DNA of 39,650 nt, taken from positions 1-39,650 of the forward strand of contig JBEKUI010000008.1 in the NCBI GenBank assembly GCA_049515175.1, read 5' to 3'. Below the pieces are notes generated by a model. It did no database searches, had not been told where the DNA came from, and saw only the letters and a list, made by a program, of their open reading frames with translations. This stretch comes from JACQNR01 sp049515175 (GTDB lineage Bacteria > Acidobacteriota > Terriglobia > UBA7540). Shown here piece after piece: positions 7,591-15,625 of the stretch. Both the position numbers and the translations under genes were made by a program. The number at the start of each line of letters is the position of its first letter. Position 1 is the stretch's first letter.

Positions 7591-9093
7591 TCAGGGGCAG
7601 GCACAGCCCTGCCCGTACGCAGTAACCCCCGCCAACTGAATGGCGCTTTCGGCGGCGGCGCGGCCGGTACGCACGCAATCGGAAATCCCGATGCCGGAGT
7701 AAGCGTTGCCCGCCAGAAACAGCCCGGGATGCTTGGCGAGTTCCTTCTGAATGGCGGCGACGCGCTCGGCGTGGCCGACCTCATACTGGGCCATCGAGCG
7801 TGGCCAGCGGTGGATGCGCCAGAACAGCGGCTCCTGGTTGAAGTTGACGATGGACTGGAGTTCCCGACGGACGAGCGCCAGGACTTCCGCGTCCTCCAGG
7901 TTCAAGACCTCGGGGTCGGCCGACCCTCCCAGAAAGCAGCGTAGCAGCCCCTTGCCCTCGGGGACCCGCCCCTGGAACTTGCCCTGCACGAAAGTGCAGG
8001 CGAGCAGGCGGCGCTGCTCCTTGCGCGGCACAAGGAATCCAAAGCCCGTTGGCAGCAGCTTTCGTGCCGCCGCATCGTAAGCGAGCGAAACGGTCATCGA
8101 CGAACTGTAGGGAATCTCGCCGAGCAGCCCGGCGAGTGTGGAATTGAGCGGGGCGAGCAGCTTTGCGCATTCGTGTGTGGGCATTGCGAGCACGACCGCC
8201 TCGGCCTCGCGGCCCGCGCCGTCTTCGCCGCGCAGGCGGTAGCCGCCACGGGGTCCGGGCAGCGGCTCGAGAGCGGCGACGCGAACACCCAATTGGATTT
8301 CATTCTTATCCAGCCGTTCAACCAGTCCTGAAACCATCTGATCGAGTCCGCCGCGGAGGGTCATAAAAAGCGGCAGAAGCTGCGGGGGCGCGGAATTGCC
8401 GGCGCTTGCGGCGACGCGCGCGGCCTTGAGTCGTTCGCGCCGGGCGCGCAGCGTGGCACGCGTCAGGCTGCCGAACTGGCGCTCCATTTCCCAGAAGCGC
8501 GGCAACACGGAGCGGACGCTCAGGCGGCGGCAATCGCCGCCGTAAACTCCGGCGAGCAGCGGGTCGACGATGTTTTCGACCATGGCGCGGCCGAAATGCC
8601 TCTCGACGAAAGCAGCCACGGACTCGTCTGCGGCGGAGCTCACGTCCCGCGCGGGCGGAGATGTGAACCACTCCGCGGCGATGGCGAGCTTGCTCGTGAA
8701 CGGAATCAGCGGCGTCGTCGCCATGGGCCAGAGGCGTGTCGGCACGAGCAGCATCAGGCCGTCAGGCAGGGACACGAGCCGTCCGCGGTGGAGAATGTAC
8801 GTGCGGCGCTCACTGTCGTTTGAGCCCAGAAGTTGATCGCCCAGCCCCAATTCGCGGCAGAGCGCGGCAGCCTCCGGCTTCTCCGCCAGGAAGCTGTCTG
8901 GTCCCGCCTCGATCACGAACCCTTCCACACGTTCAGTGTGGATGACGCCGCCCAGGCGGTCGCGGCCTTCGATCAGGAGTCCGGCAACGGGCAGGCCACG
9001 CTGGCGAGCGCGCGCCAGCGTGTACGCGGCGCTCAGGCCGGCGATGCCGCCTCCCACGACGGCCACGCGTGCGGGCGGAGACGCACTACTCAT
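7591..9093 (-). CDS. hemG: Protoporphyrinogen/coproporphyrinogen oxidase (HemY/HemG type, FAD)
   Basis: The product has 500 residues. The N-terminal Rossmann fold (VAVVGGGIAGLSAAY, residues about 9-23) and the ERVEGFVIEAGPDSFLAEKP segment are typical of the FAD-dependent protoporphyrinogen oxidase family. The C-terminal FAD motif GLFLAGNAYSGIGISDCVRTG is intact. It oxidises protoporphyrinogen IX, or coproporphyrinogen III in the coproporphyrin route, to the porphyrin. The start codon lies 8 bp inside the end of hemH and the gene is last in a hemDE-hemH-hemG operon. The order hemE-hemH-hemY is the same as in coproporphyrin-dependent Gram-positives, so which branch operates is open. The last ten residues (TAYGQGCACP) are encoded by a palindromic repeat and are probably not conserved. 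Confidence 0.92.
   Translation of the reverse strand: MSSASPPARVAVVGGGIAGLSAAYTLARARQRGLPVAGLLIEGRDRLGGVIHTERVEGFVIEAGPDSFLAEKPEAAALCRELGLGDQLLGSNDSERRTYILHRGRLVSLPDGLMLLVPTRLWPMATTPLIPFTSKLAIAAEWFTSPPARDVSSAADESVAAFVERHFGRAMVENIVDPLLAGVYGGDCRRLSVRSVLPRFWEMERQFGSLTRATLRARRERLKAARVAASAGNSAPPQLLPLFMTLRGGLDQMVSGLVERLDKNEIQLGVRVAALEPLPGPRGGYRLRGEDGAGREAEAVVLAMPTHECAKLLAPLNSTLAGLLGEIPYSSSMTVSLAYDAAARKLLPTGFGFLVPRKEQRRLLACTFVQGKFQGRVPEGKGLLRCFLGGSADPEVLNLEDAEVLALVRRELQSIVNFNQEPLFWRIHRWPRSMAQYEVGHAERVAAIQKELAKHPGLFLAGNAYSGIGISDCVRTGRAAAESAIQLAGVTAYGQGCACP
7595..7614. repeat. Short palindrome at the 3' end of hemG
   Basis: GGGCAGG and CCTGCCC form a perfect 7-bp inverted repeat around a 6-nt loop, partly inside the last hemG codons. 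With the stops of hemG and the convergent isomerase gene nearby it could end transcription from either side. No T-run follows, so it may simply be a REP-like element into which hemG reads. Confidence 0.4.
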
Positions 9094-10027
9094 GGCTGCC
9101 CGCTGACTCCAGGACGCGGAGGGAAATGATTTCGGTGAGTGCTTTGGTGAACAGTGGGCTGTCGTTGAGCGAGTCCGAACGGTGAACGGTCACGCCCCGG
9201 CTCTTTCCGTAGTCGCGAAACAGCACGTCGATGTCGTAGAGAATTTCGACGTGATCGCAGACGAAGCCGATGGGCGCGAGCAGAACGTGCCGGTAACCCT
9301 GCGCGGCGAGTTCATCGATCTGTGATTCGACGGTTGGGCCGATCCAGGGCTCAGCGGTCATACCCTGGCTCTGAAAGGCCACGCGATAACTCGCGAGTTC
9401 CATGGCCTCCGCCACCCGGCGCGCCGTCTCGCGGGCCTGATCGGCGTAGGGGTCGCCCGCGGCGATGGTTTTCTCCGGCACGCTGTGCGCGGTGAAGATG
9501 ATGGGCGCCTCCGTGCCCGTCTCCGCGCGGACTCGCGCCCGGGCCGTGACCACCTTGTCGAGGAACGCCTGGATCAGCAGCGGATGGTCGTGCCAACTCT
9601 CGATGAAGTCCACCTGAAGCAGAGGGTCGCGCTTCTCAATGGCGGCGAAGACGTGCTGCTTGTAGAGGCCGATGCTGGTGCGGGAATTCTGCGGCGCCAG
9701 GCAGAGGGCCACGGCGCGCTCCACGCCTTCGTCGCGCATCTTCTGCACCGCCTCGGCGATGAAGGGCTTCCAGTTGCGCATGCCCACATACACGGGATGA
9801 GCGAGCGTTTCCGCAAGCTGCTCTGCCTGGGCCAGCGTCCAGGAGAGGAGCGGCGAGCCGCCTCCGATCAAGCTGTAGCGATGGGCAAGCTCTTGGACTA
9901 CGGGCTCGGGCAGCGGCCGCCCGCCGCGGACATTCAGCAGGAACTCGGGAATGTCCTCTGGGCGGTCGGGAGCGCCGTGCGCCAGGAGCAGAACCGCCCA
10001 TCGATTGTCAGAAGTACTCTGGCTCAT
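9086..10027 (-). CDS. hemH: Ferrochelatase
   Basis: The product has 313 residues, normal for soluble bacterial ferrochelatases. Visible motifs are VLLLAHGAPDRPEDIPEFL at the start, RYSLIGGGSPL, GMRNWKPFI, the catalytic-His segment IIFTAHSVPEK and the Glu-containing segment GFVCDHVEILYDID. It inserts ferrous iron into protoporphyrin IX or coproporphyrin III to make haem. No 2Fe-2S cluster tail is present. The gene starts 29 bp after hemDE and its end overlaps hemG by 8 bp, so the three are very likely one transcript. The product supplies the haem for the cytochromes encoded on both sides of this operon. Confidence 0.94.
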   Translation of the reverse strand: MSQSTSDNRWAVLLLAHGAPDRPEDIPEFLLNVRGGRPLPEPVVQELAHRYSLIGGGSPLLSWTLAQAEQLAETLAHPVYVGMRNWKPFIAEAVQKMRDEGVERAVALCLAPQNSRTSIGLYKQHVFAAIEKRDPLLQVDFIESWHDHPLLIQAFLDKVVTARARVRAETGTEAPIIFTAHSVPEKTIAAGDPYADQARETARRVAEAMELASYRVAFQSQGMTAEPWIGPTVESQIDELAAQGYRHVLLAPIGFVCDHVEILYDIDVLFRDYGKSRGVTVHRSDSLNDSPLFTKALTEIISLRVLESAGSHE

Positions 10028-10056
10028 AATTCCTACCTAAAATCATTCCGGCGTGA

Positions 10057-12042
10057 CTATCGGCTGCTCAGTTCCCGCACCATCTCCACCAGGGCGAGGA
10101 CGTTCTCCACCGGCGTATCGGGCAGGATTCCGTGACCCAGGTTAAAGATGTGGCCGGCGCGTCCCGCCGCCTGCTTCAGGACTCTTTCCACCCGCGCGCG
10201 GATGTAGGCCGGGTTGGCGTAGAGCACGACGGGGTCGAGATTGCCTTGAATGCCACGGTCGTAGCCGATGCGCGCCCAAGCCTGGTCAAGCTCGATGCGC
10301 GAGTCCACGCCGATGACGTCGCCGCCCGCGTCGCGCATGGCCTCGAGCAGCATGGCGCTTCCCGTGCCGAAGTGAATGACGGGCGTGCCCGGCGTGATGC
10401 CCTGGATCAACTGGCGCGAATAGGGAAGCACAAACTCCCGGTACTCCTCGGGGCCGAGGCAGCCGACCCAGGAGTCGAAGATTTGCACGGCCTGCACGCC
10501 CGCGGCAATCTGGGCGTTGGTGTAGCACGCCAGGTTGCGCGCCAGATGCTCCATCAGCGCCCGCCAGGCGCCGGGGTCGTCGTACATCAGGGTCTTCGTG
10601 TAGCGATAGTTGCGCGAGCCGCCGCCTTCGATCAAGTAGGAGGCCAGCGTGAACGGCGCGCCGGAAAATCCGATGAGCGGTATGCGGGGATTGAGCTCGG
10701 CGCGCGTACGGCGAATCGCCGCGTAGAGGTAGTCGAGAGAATCTTCCGGCTCGACCTCGCGCAGACGGTCCAGATCGGCGGCTTTCGCGAAGCGCGGCGC
10801 GATCACCGGGCCTTCCCCTTTGCCGTATTCGAGGTGAAAACCCAGCGGCTCGACGATGAGAAGAAGGTCGGCAAAGATAATCGCCGCGTCCACGTTCAGG
10901 CGCTGGGCGGCGGTCACCGTAACTTCCGAAACAAGCTCCGGACTTTTGCACAACTCGAGGAACGGAACGCGGGCGCGCAGGTCGCGGTACTCCTTCATAT
11001 AGCGGCCCGCCTGGCGCATCAGCCAGATCGGCGTCGCGTCCACTGGTTCCCGGCGACAGGCCTTCAGGAAGCGCGAGTCGTGCCAGGGCGCGGCGCGGCG
11101 CTCCGCCGTAGTTGCGCCGGGTTCGCGGGCGGTCGCGGCGGGCGAAGATCCGGCCGCTCCCACAGGCTCCAGACTCCTGGTTCCTGACTTCTTCTTCAAA
11201 ACTTCCCCTCCCCGCTTCGCCGCTTCGTGAATCAGGGCGCCCATCTTGGGGTGCTCCGGCTCGATATCGACCGCGATTCCGTTGGCCGCGAGCGCCTCCG
11301 AGCAGGTCGGGCCCACCGAGCACACCACACACCTCTTCAAGGCGCCGAGCAGCCGCTCCTTGAGCCCGGATTCGCTCGCCACCTGAAGAACATGATAGAC
11401 CTGCACGGCGCTGGTAAACAACGCCACCTGCACCGCACCGTCAATCAACTCATGAACGAGCGCTTCGAGCGGCGCCCGGTCTTCGGGCAGCGCCCAGAGG
11501 TACACAGGAACCTGCATCACGTTCGCGCCGCGCCGCTTCAGTTCCTCAAGCAGTCTGTCGTTGGGGACGCCGTACTCTTGCACGGCGACGCAGCTTCCCC
11601 GCAGCACGAGTCCGCAGGAATTCTGGTCAAGCGCCCGGAGCAGCTCGCGCCAGGTATTCGGTTCCGGCGCGGTAATGGCGAAAGGAATCCCGTACTCTTG
11701 CAGGACCTTGACGGGCTTGGGGCCGCGGGCCACGACTTTCACGCGCTGGAAGGCGCTCACCACTTCCTCGCGAGCGAAACGTTTCTCCAGAATCTCCAGG
11801 AGCGCCCGCGTTCCGACACCCGTCAGGCAAACCACGGCGTCAATCTTTCCGGCGAAGAGCTGCTGGCCAAAATCCAGCGCGGCGGAATTTTCGGCGAGAG
11901 GAACTTCGCGGACGGAGGCGGCTACGCGGGCGACGCCGCCGAGGTTCGAAATCAACGTGGCGAGCTCCGCCGCGCGACGGCTCTCAAAGGCCGCCACGGT
12001 CAAGCCTCCAAAGCTTGCCTGTGGAACACGCAGATTGCTCAT
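10057..12042 (-). CDS. hemE: Fused uroporphyrinogen-III synthase and uroporphyrinogen decarboxylase (HemD-HemE)
   Basis: I take the ATG at 12042 (MSNLRVPQASFGGL), because an in-frame start 14 codons upstream adds an implausible leader. The product has 661 residues. Residues about 1-265 are a HemD module (GGLTVAAFESRRAAELATLI, VVCLTGVGTRAL, LFTSAVQVYHVL, VCSVGPTCSEALAANGI). A low-complexity Ala/Ser/Pro/Gly linker spans about 275-320. Residues about 320-661 are complete HemE: WLMRQAGRYMKEYR, AAIIFADLL with the catalytic Asp, GFSGAPFTLASYLIEGG, FDSWVG, HFGTGS and the closing GHIFNLGHGILPDTP. The fusion closes hydroxymethylbilane to uroporphyrinogen III and decarboxylates it to coproporphyrinogen III. 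It is the first gene of the hemDE-hemH-hemG operon. HemD homologues are poorly conserved, so that half is slightly less certain than HemE. Confidence 0.9.
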   Translation of the reverse strand: MSNLRVPQASFGGLTVAAFESRRAAELATLISNLGGVARVAASVREVPLAENSAALDFGQQLFAGKIDAVVCLTGVGTRALLEILEKRFAREEVVSAFQRVKVVARGPKPVKVLQEYGIPFAITAPEPNTWRELLRALDQNSCGLVLRGSCVAVQEYGVPNDRLLEELKRRGANVMQVPVYLWALPEDRAPLEALVHELIDGAVQVALFTSAVQVYHVLQVASESGLKERLLGALKRCVVCSVGPTCSEALAANGIAVDIEPEHPKMGALIHEAAKRGGEVLKKKSGTRSLEPVGAAGSSPAATAREPGATTAERRAAPWHDSRFLKACRREPVDATPIWLMRQAGRYMKEYRDLRARVPFLELCKSPELVSEVTVTAAQRLNVDAAIIFADLLLIVEPLGFHLEYGKGEGPVIAPRFAKAADLDRLREVEPEDSLDYLYAAIRRTRAELNPRIPLIGFSGAPFTLASYLIEGGGSRNYRYTKTLMYDDPGAWRALMEHLARNLACYTNAQIAAGVQAVQIFDSWVGCLGPEEYREFVLPYSRQLIQGITPGTPVIHFGTGSAMLLEAMRDAGGDVIGVDSRIELDQAWARIGYDRGIQGNLDPVVLYANPAYIRARVERVLKQAAGRAGHIFNLGHGILPDTPVENVLALVEMVRELSSR

Positions 12043-12105
12043 TGTACGGGAAGTCCCTGTCGCTTCAATTCTAGTATAACCCATGTGCGCGGCAGCGGGC
12101 GGCGT

Positions 12106-12825
12106 CTATCGGCGGGGCTTGCGGCGGCCGGCGAGGACGAGATCGCCAAACCCCGAAGCGTCGTGGAAGACTTTAAGCTGGCACCAGTCGAAGTAGTCGT
12201 ACTTGCCGCTGGCAGGGTCTTTGCCATTGACAGCGAAATCGGCGCCCAGGATCGTCTTCCCGGCCCGGGGCTTCACGCCTATTTCCGTCCAAGGTACGGC
12301 CGCTTCGGCGACGTAATGATAGTCATCCACGATTCTGACCACGTGGCGCGCGGCGCCTGTCCACGCGGGGTCCGGCTTTCCCGCCGGCGTTCCGCGGTCG
12401 TCGTAAACCACGTTGAGGACGTTGATGTGATAAGCGAAGTCGTCCGCCAGCCATTCCTTGCTGCGGTCGTGATGCGCATCGATCAGGAATTCCACCCCAT
12501 CGTCTTCGCAGAGCAGATCGCCATCGTGCTGGCGCACGGCGGCCACGAGCTTCGAGGAGTAGACGTCGAAGCCCAGGTAGAGGTAGTCGCGGTCCCAGAG
12601 CGCGTACACCGTGGCGCGACGTGGATGGCCGGCGAGCGGGCGGCCTTCAAAAGCGACCGACTCCGCGGCCTGCCACTTGGCGAGATCGCCGTCGAGCGAG
12701 AGGGGCGCCGCAATTTCATAAGCGCGAATTGTGCGTGTTGGTTGGGGCATCTCTGCACCTCGCAGCATTCCCACAATGGGGAGGAGCGCCAGGCTGGCAA
12801 TCGAAAAGAGTGTGGCTCGAAGCAT
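12106..12825 (-). CDS. Secreted CBM9-like carbohydrate-binding protein
   Basis: From the ATG at 12825 the product has 239 residues with a signal peptide (MLRATLFSIASLALLPIVG). A longer in-frame start would put 20 arginine-rich residues before it and is rejected. The mature part shows the CBM9/DOMON-like family 9 pattern: APLSLDGDLAKWQAAESV, VYALWDRDYLYLGFDVYSS, LLCEDDGVEFLIDAHHD, YHINVLNVVYDDRG, YHYVAEAAVPWTEIGVKPRAGKT and KYDYFDWCQLKVFHD near the end. Standalone family-9-like proteins in this group occur next to glycan-use genes. Here the neighbours give no pathway clue. An extended -10 promoter lies about 50 bp upstream. The ligand is unknown. Confidence 0.8.
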   Translation of the reverse strand: MLRATLFSIASLALLPIVGMLRGAEMPQPTRTIRAYEIAAPLSLDGDLAKWQAAESVAFEGRPLAGHPRRATVYALWDRDYLYLGFDVYSSKLVAAVRQHDGDLLCEDDGVEFLIDAHHDRSKEWLADDFAYHINVLNVVYDDRGTPAGKPDPAWTGAARHVVRIVDDYHYVAEAAVPWTEIGVKPRAGKTILGADFAVNGKDPASGKYDYFDWCQLKVFHDASGFGDLVLAGRRKPRR

Positions 12826-12873
12826 CGCGGTTCTGACCCGGCTGATCGGCCCCCGCCCCGTTCCCCGGCAGCG

Positions 12874-12882
12874 ACTATAGCA
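12874..12882 (-). promoter_or_regulatory. Extended -10 promoter of the CBM9-like gene
   Basis: On the minus strand TGC is followed directly by TATAGT, an extended -10 element. No good -35 hexamer is visible at the right distance. Transcription would start near 12867, leaving about 40 nt of leader before the ATG at 12825. Confidence 0.4.
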
Positions 12883-12889
12883 CAACGCA

Positions 12890-12925
12890 GATTGCCGATT
12901 TTGGATTTGGGATTTGCGATTGCCG
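12890..12925. repeat. Word-like GATTTxGGATTT intergenic repeat
   Basis: The stretch contains GATTGCCG at both ends and three near copies of GATTT separated by G-rich dinucleotides. It is low complexity rather than coding and marks the left border between the GC-rich backbone and the AT-richer island. Similar word-like repeats occur at 22.3, 24.2 and 32.1 kb in this window with different words. Confidence 0.5.
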
Positions 12926-13023
12926 TGGTGGTTGCATTGTGAGCGTCAACAAGGGCGAGTGGGACCGCTCGTGCGGCCCCGGCCAGGAGAGGGTTGACAG
13001 GTCACGCAACTTGTAATGTCTCG

Positions 13024-13053
13024 TTGAATGGCGTATGAAGAATAACGTAGAAT
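13024..13053 (+). promoter_or_regulatory. Candidate promoter of the DGQHR operon
   Basis: TTGAAT at 13024-13029 and TAGAAT at 13048-13053 are 18 bp apart. The -10 has five of six consensus bases. Transcription from here would give a leader of about 160 nt before the ATG at 13223, which includes a CTGCCC/GGGCAG hairpin. A perfect TTGACA lies at 12994-12999 but has no -10 at a usable distance. Confidence 0.35.
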
Positions 13054-13105
13054 CTCGCCTGTTGTCAGAAGATGGCCATAGAACAAGGCGAGTTGGACGT
13101 TTCGG

Positions 13106-13129
13106 CTGCCCGAATTCTCCGTTGGGCAG
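13106..13129 (+). promoter_or_regulatory. Hairpin in the leader of the DGQHR gene
   Basis: CTGCCC (13106-13111) and GGGCAG (13124-13129) are perfect inverted 6-mers around a 12-nt loop. A second small one, ACCC-GAAT-GGGT, follows about 30 bp later. They could be an RNA hairpin in the leader or an operator for autorepression. Nothing else recognisable is present between 12935 and 13222. Confidence 0.3.
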
Positions 13130-13222
13130 GAGTAACGCGTCATTTGGTGAGCCGCCTACCCGAATGGGTTCCCGGCCAGCCGTCCGCAAAGGTGTCGCAG
13201 GCAGCCTAGGGGGAATTGGATC

Positions 13223-14608
13223 ATGAAGAACCTTCCTGACGGAGCTTCTATCCAACGTATCTCCGTGATCGTCCCAAAGAATCCCTTTGTCCATCCAGAA
13301 TTGCAAGAAAGGAAACACTGTCTCTGCGCCCTGGATGTCACTCGGCTCATGGAATGGTGGCCGGGGACACCTCATTCACCTCACCGAAGCCCGGATAAGG
13401 TAAAGACGATTCAGCGCTCCCTTGAGTGGAAACGAGTCGCGCATATCGCAGCATATTTATTGCAAGAGGAAATACTCAATGTTCCGACGAAACTTGACAA
13501 GTACTTTCGCCACTTCTATGGACCAAAGAAAGACGAACCTGGGCGCGAATGGCCTCCTCGCGTTGCAAGTGTAATTACTCCCGTTAAGAGCGAGTTTCCG
13601 ACGTTCTCCAACGTATTGCTGCACGTGAATGGAGCCAAAATTGTGCATTCTCAAGTAACTGGGGACGCATCGGGCACAGCAGGCACGCTGACCTTTGATG
13701 CAAACAGTGCGGGTCTAAATTTTACAGTAATCGACGGACAGCACCGGATAAACGGCGCATATTTCGCAGTTAGACTTCTCCAAGAAAAGAAGCAGGATGC
13801 CAGATGGGAAATACCAGCGGAAGTATTTCTCGACCTAGATGCACCTGGCGAGCCGCCGCGGAAGCAAGCACAGATTTTTATAGACGTGAACTTCAATCAG
13901 AAAAAAGTTGACCGTTCCCTTGTTGCCGACCTATATCCCACGGCACGTGGAAGACGGGACGCGCTTGACCATAAAGAGCGCGCGCAGGACATAGGCCGAA
14001 GACTCATGCTAGAGACAGGCCCACTCGTAGGAATGATTCAGATTCCAGGCATTAAGTACGGAGTTAAGGATGTTATAAGTCTTGCAACCCTCAATAGTGC
14101 AATTGAGGACGGTCTGCCGGCATTAGAAAAGTGCGAGATCGAGGCCCTTGAGATGCAGACCGAATTCTTGGCACAATGCCTCACTTCGTGGCTAGAAGCA
14201 TCTGGCCGCTTCGAGAGCAAGAGGGTGCTGAAACATAAGCAACTTGACCCGGAGAACGTTGCCTACCAAGGACGAGTTCTAGTCTCAATTCTGGCTTTGG
14301 TTCCAGCGATGCTCTGGGAACTACGCAAGAGAAACGCACCATTGGTCTCGGCAAAAGCTCAAGAGTGGCTCACCAACTGGTTACACAACATTGCAAACAG
14401 AGCTGCATTGCTCGATGGTGATGTTTTTATCGGAAAGAGAGAATTCAAAAACCGGAATTACTTAGGCAGCGGCGGCATCGGCTTGTTTCGCGACACCCTT
14501 TGGGCGGCATTGGGCGCAAAGCTGAATCTGCGTAGGGCAAAGCCTGAGAGGATTGCTCAAGTGGCTGGTGGGATTCGTTCCAAAGTCTTCCGAGCTCTCG
14601 GACTGTGA
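13223..14608 (+). CDS. DGQHR-domain protein, DndB-like
   Basis: The product has 461 residues. The defining motif VIDGQHRINGAY lies at residues 169-180, and IFIDVNFNQKKVDRSLVADLY follows at about 218-238. That pairing marks the DGQHR/DndB family, which has a ParB-related core. DndB represses and modulates phosphorothioate DNA modification, and related DGQHR proteins sit in DNA-modification and defence islands. The N-terminal part has the expected strand-helix lead (VKTIQRSLEWKRVAHIAAYLLQ). No dndA, C, D or E is present in the window. A strong AGGGGGA Shine-Dalgarno precedes the ATG. The next gene starts 4 bp after the stop. Base composition is clearly AT-richer than the flanks, which suggests acquisition. 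It could act on another modification system, such as the methyltransferases next to it. Confidence 0.85.
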   Translation: MKNLPDGASIQRISVIVPKNPFVHPELQERKHCLCALDVTRLMEWWPGTPHSPHRSPDKVKTIQRSLEWKRVAHIAAYLLQEEILNVPTKLDKYFRHFYGPKKDEPGREWPPRVASVITPVKSEFPTFSNVLLHVNGAKIVHSQVTGDASGTAGTLTFDANSAGLNFTVIDGQHRINGAYFAVRLLQEKKQDARWEIPAEVFLDLDAPGEPPRKQAQIFIDVNFNQKKVDRSLVADLYPTARGRRDALDHKERAQDIGRRLMLETGPLVGMIQIPGIKYGVKDVISLATLNSAIEDGLPALEKCEIEALEMQTEFLAQCLTSWLEASGRFESKRVLKHKQLDPENVAYQGRVLVSILALVPAMLWELRKRNAPLVSAKAQEWLTNWLHNIANRAALLDGDVFIGKREFKNRNYLGSGGIGLFRDTLWAALGAKLNLRRAKPERIAQVAGGIRSKVFRALGL

Positions 14609-14612
14609 GCGT

Positions 14613-15455
14613 ATGGACAGAGAATTATCAAAACGAGTAAGTATCATGTTCGAAGATTTGAACTCGCAAAGGGCAGCTGGTGCTTTTCCTGCGCCAGGGA
14701 CTTTGTCCGATTTGCTTTCGATACATGTTGACCCTTCATTACCCACTAAGACGGTCGCCGCGACTCGAAAGATCTTGACGTGCTTTGCGACTGCCGCCGT
14801 CGAAATGTGGCTCAGATCTGTACACAGTTTCCTGATTTCTGCCTCACTAACCGAGGCTAGCCCAATCTGGTCTTCGGTAGCAGGCTACTATTCCAGTCAC
14901 TATTCAATTCGGGCATTTGCCCACCTATTTGGCGCTTTTCAGCTCCACAAGAGGAAACAAATTGCGTGTCTAGACGAGGGGGGAGGCCACGTCCTTTTTC
15001 GAAAAAAGGACGGGGGTGATCGAGAGCATAAATTCTATTGGAAATTCGTGAGTGCGCATCCTCAACTTGCCGATGATCCCTTTTTTTATCCCAACCAGGA
15101 AGATCATCTCGATGGCGGCCACAGGAACAAGGCTAATTATTCAGACCACATTTGTCGGTATCCTGTCTTTCAGCCTCTTGATTCACAGTTTCTTGAAGAC
15201 AGGGTCGAAAAGATCTCGAGCATCCAGTTCTCCTCCGTACCCGCGCCGAGAGTAGATGCAGATCACTTTCCTGACATAGAAAACGTCCAGATCCTTGCGT
15301 ACCACCGACTTGTGAAATTCCGCAAGCTTGTAGACGAAATATGCGGCGGGAATCGGTTTTGGAAGGTCCAGCGGACCCCCGCGTGGTGTCCAGAAACGAT
15401 GAAGTTTAGTGTCGTGGAACCCGTGTTTACAGCTCTGTACGCGAGAAACCGATGA
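14613..15455 (+). CDS. Unrecognised protein in operon with the DGQHR gene
   Basis: I chose the ATG at 14613, 4 bp after the DGQHR stop; a start 20 codons upstream would overlap the DGQHR coding end. The product has 280 residues with no signal peptide or clear membrane helix. A helical N-terminal half holds a Tyr/His-rich stretch (SVAGYYSSHYSIRAFAHLFG, about residues 87-106) that recalls HEPN or related helical bundles. The canonical RNase motif R-X4-6-H is not met there (RAFAH has only three intervening residues). The C-terminal half is charged and rich in aromatic residues and His (DREHKFYWKF, FFYPNQEDHLDGGHRNK). I do not recognise the family. Its stop overlaps ATGA with a truncated methyltransferase start, so the original operon was DGQHR, this gene, methyltransferase. 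Confidence 0.75.
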   Translation: MDRELSKRVSIMFEDLNSQRAAGAFPAPGTLSDLLSIHVDPSLPTKTVAATRKILTCFATAAVEMWLRSVHSFLISASLTEASPIWSSVAGYYSSHYSIRAFAHLFGAFQLHKRKQIACLDEGGGHVLFRKKDGGDREHKFYWKFVSAHPQLADDPFFYPNQEDHLDGGHRNKANYSDHICRYPVFQPLDSQFLEDRVEKISSIQFSSVPAPRVDADHFPDIENVQILAYHRLVKFRKLVDEICGGNRFWKVQRTPAWCPETMKFSVVEPVFTALYARNR

Positions 15456-15625
15456 AATACATGGGGTCAAAGGGGTTGATACTCAAAAACTCCCTGCGAG
15501 AGCATATCATGCGCCCCTATCACCAGCTCGTTATGATTAATTCCCTGACCATACCGCGTTTGTCGGAACCGGCGGCTATAACGCTTGGGCGGGTCACACT
15601 CCGGATCGTAAAGTCCTTCTTGTAG
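15452..15625 (+). pseudogene. Truncated start of a D12-type DNA adenine methyltransferase
   Basis: An ATG overlapping the previous stop (ATGA at 15452-15455) opens a frame that reads MKYMGSKGLILKNSLREHIM. This closely matches the N-terminus of D12-class adenine methyltransferases, which commonly begin MKYMGSK and go on with hydrophobic and basic residues. The resemblance stops near 15517. The frame then runs antisense through the 3' end of the convergent methyltransferase gene to a TAG at 15623-15625, 57 codons in all. No motif I or DPPY is present. The simplest reading is that the third gene of the operon was cut off about 20 codons in, when the region that now holds the convergent methyltransferase was joined. 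The fragment is short, so the family call is moderate. Confidence 0.5.

Noticed and set aside
11227..12942. Long plus-strand frame of 571 codons
   Set aside because: It is the antisense of hemDE and part of the CBM9-like gene; its composition is Arg/His/Gly-rich as in GC-rich shadow frames and it has no domain.
12994..12999. Perfect TTGACA as -35 of the DGQHR promoter
   Set aside because: The only -10-like hexamers downstream are at 12 or 14 bp, too close; the TTGAAT-18-TAGAAT pair was preferred.
13035..13226. 63-codon frame upstream of the DGQHR gene
   Set aside because: Gly/Arg/Ser-rich with no Shine-Dalgarno; it overlaps the predicted leader hairpin and the DGQHR start.
14613..15455. HEPN ribonuclease call for the DGQHR partner
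   Set aside because: The helical stretch resembles HEPN bundles but the R-X4-6-H active-site spacing is not met, so the function is left open.
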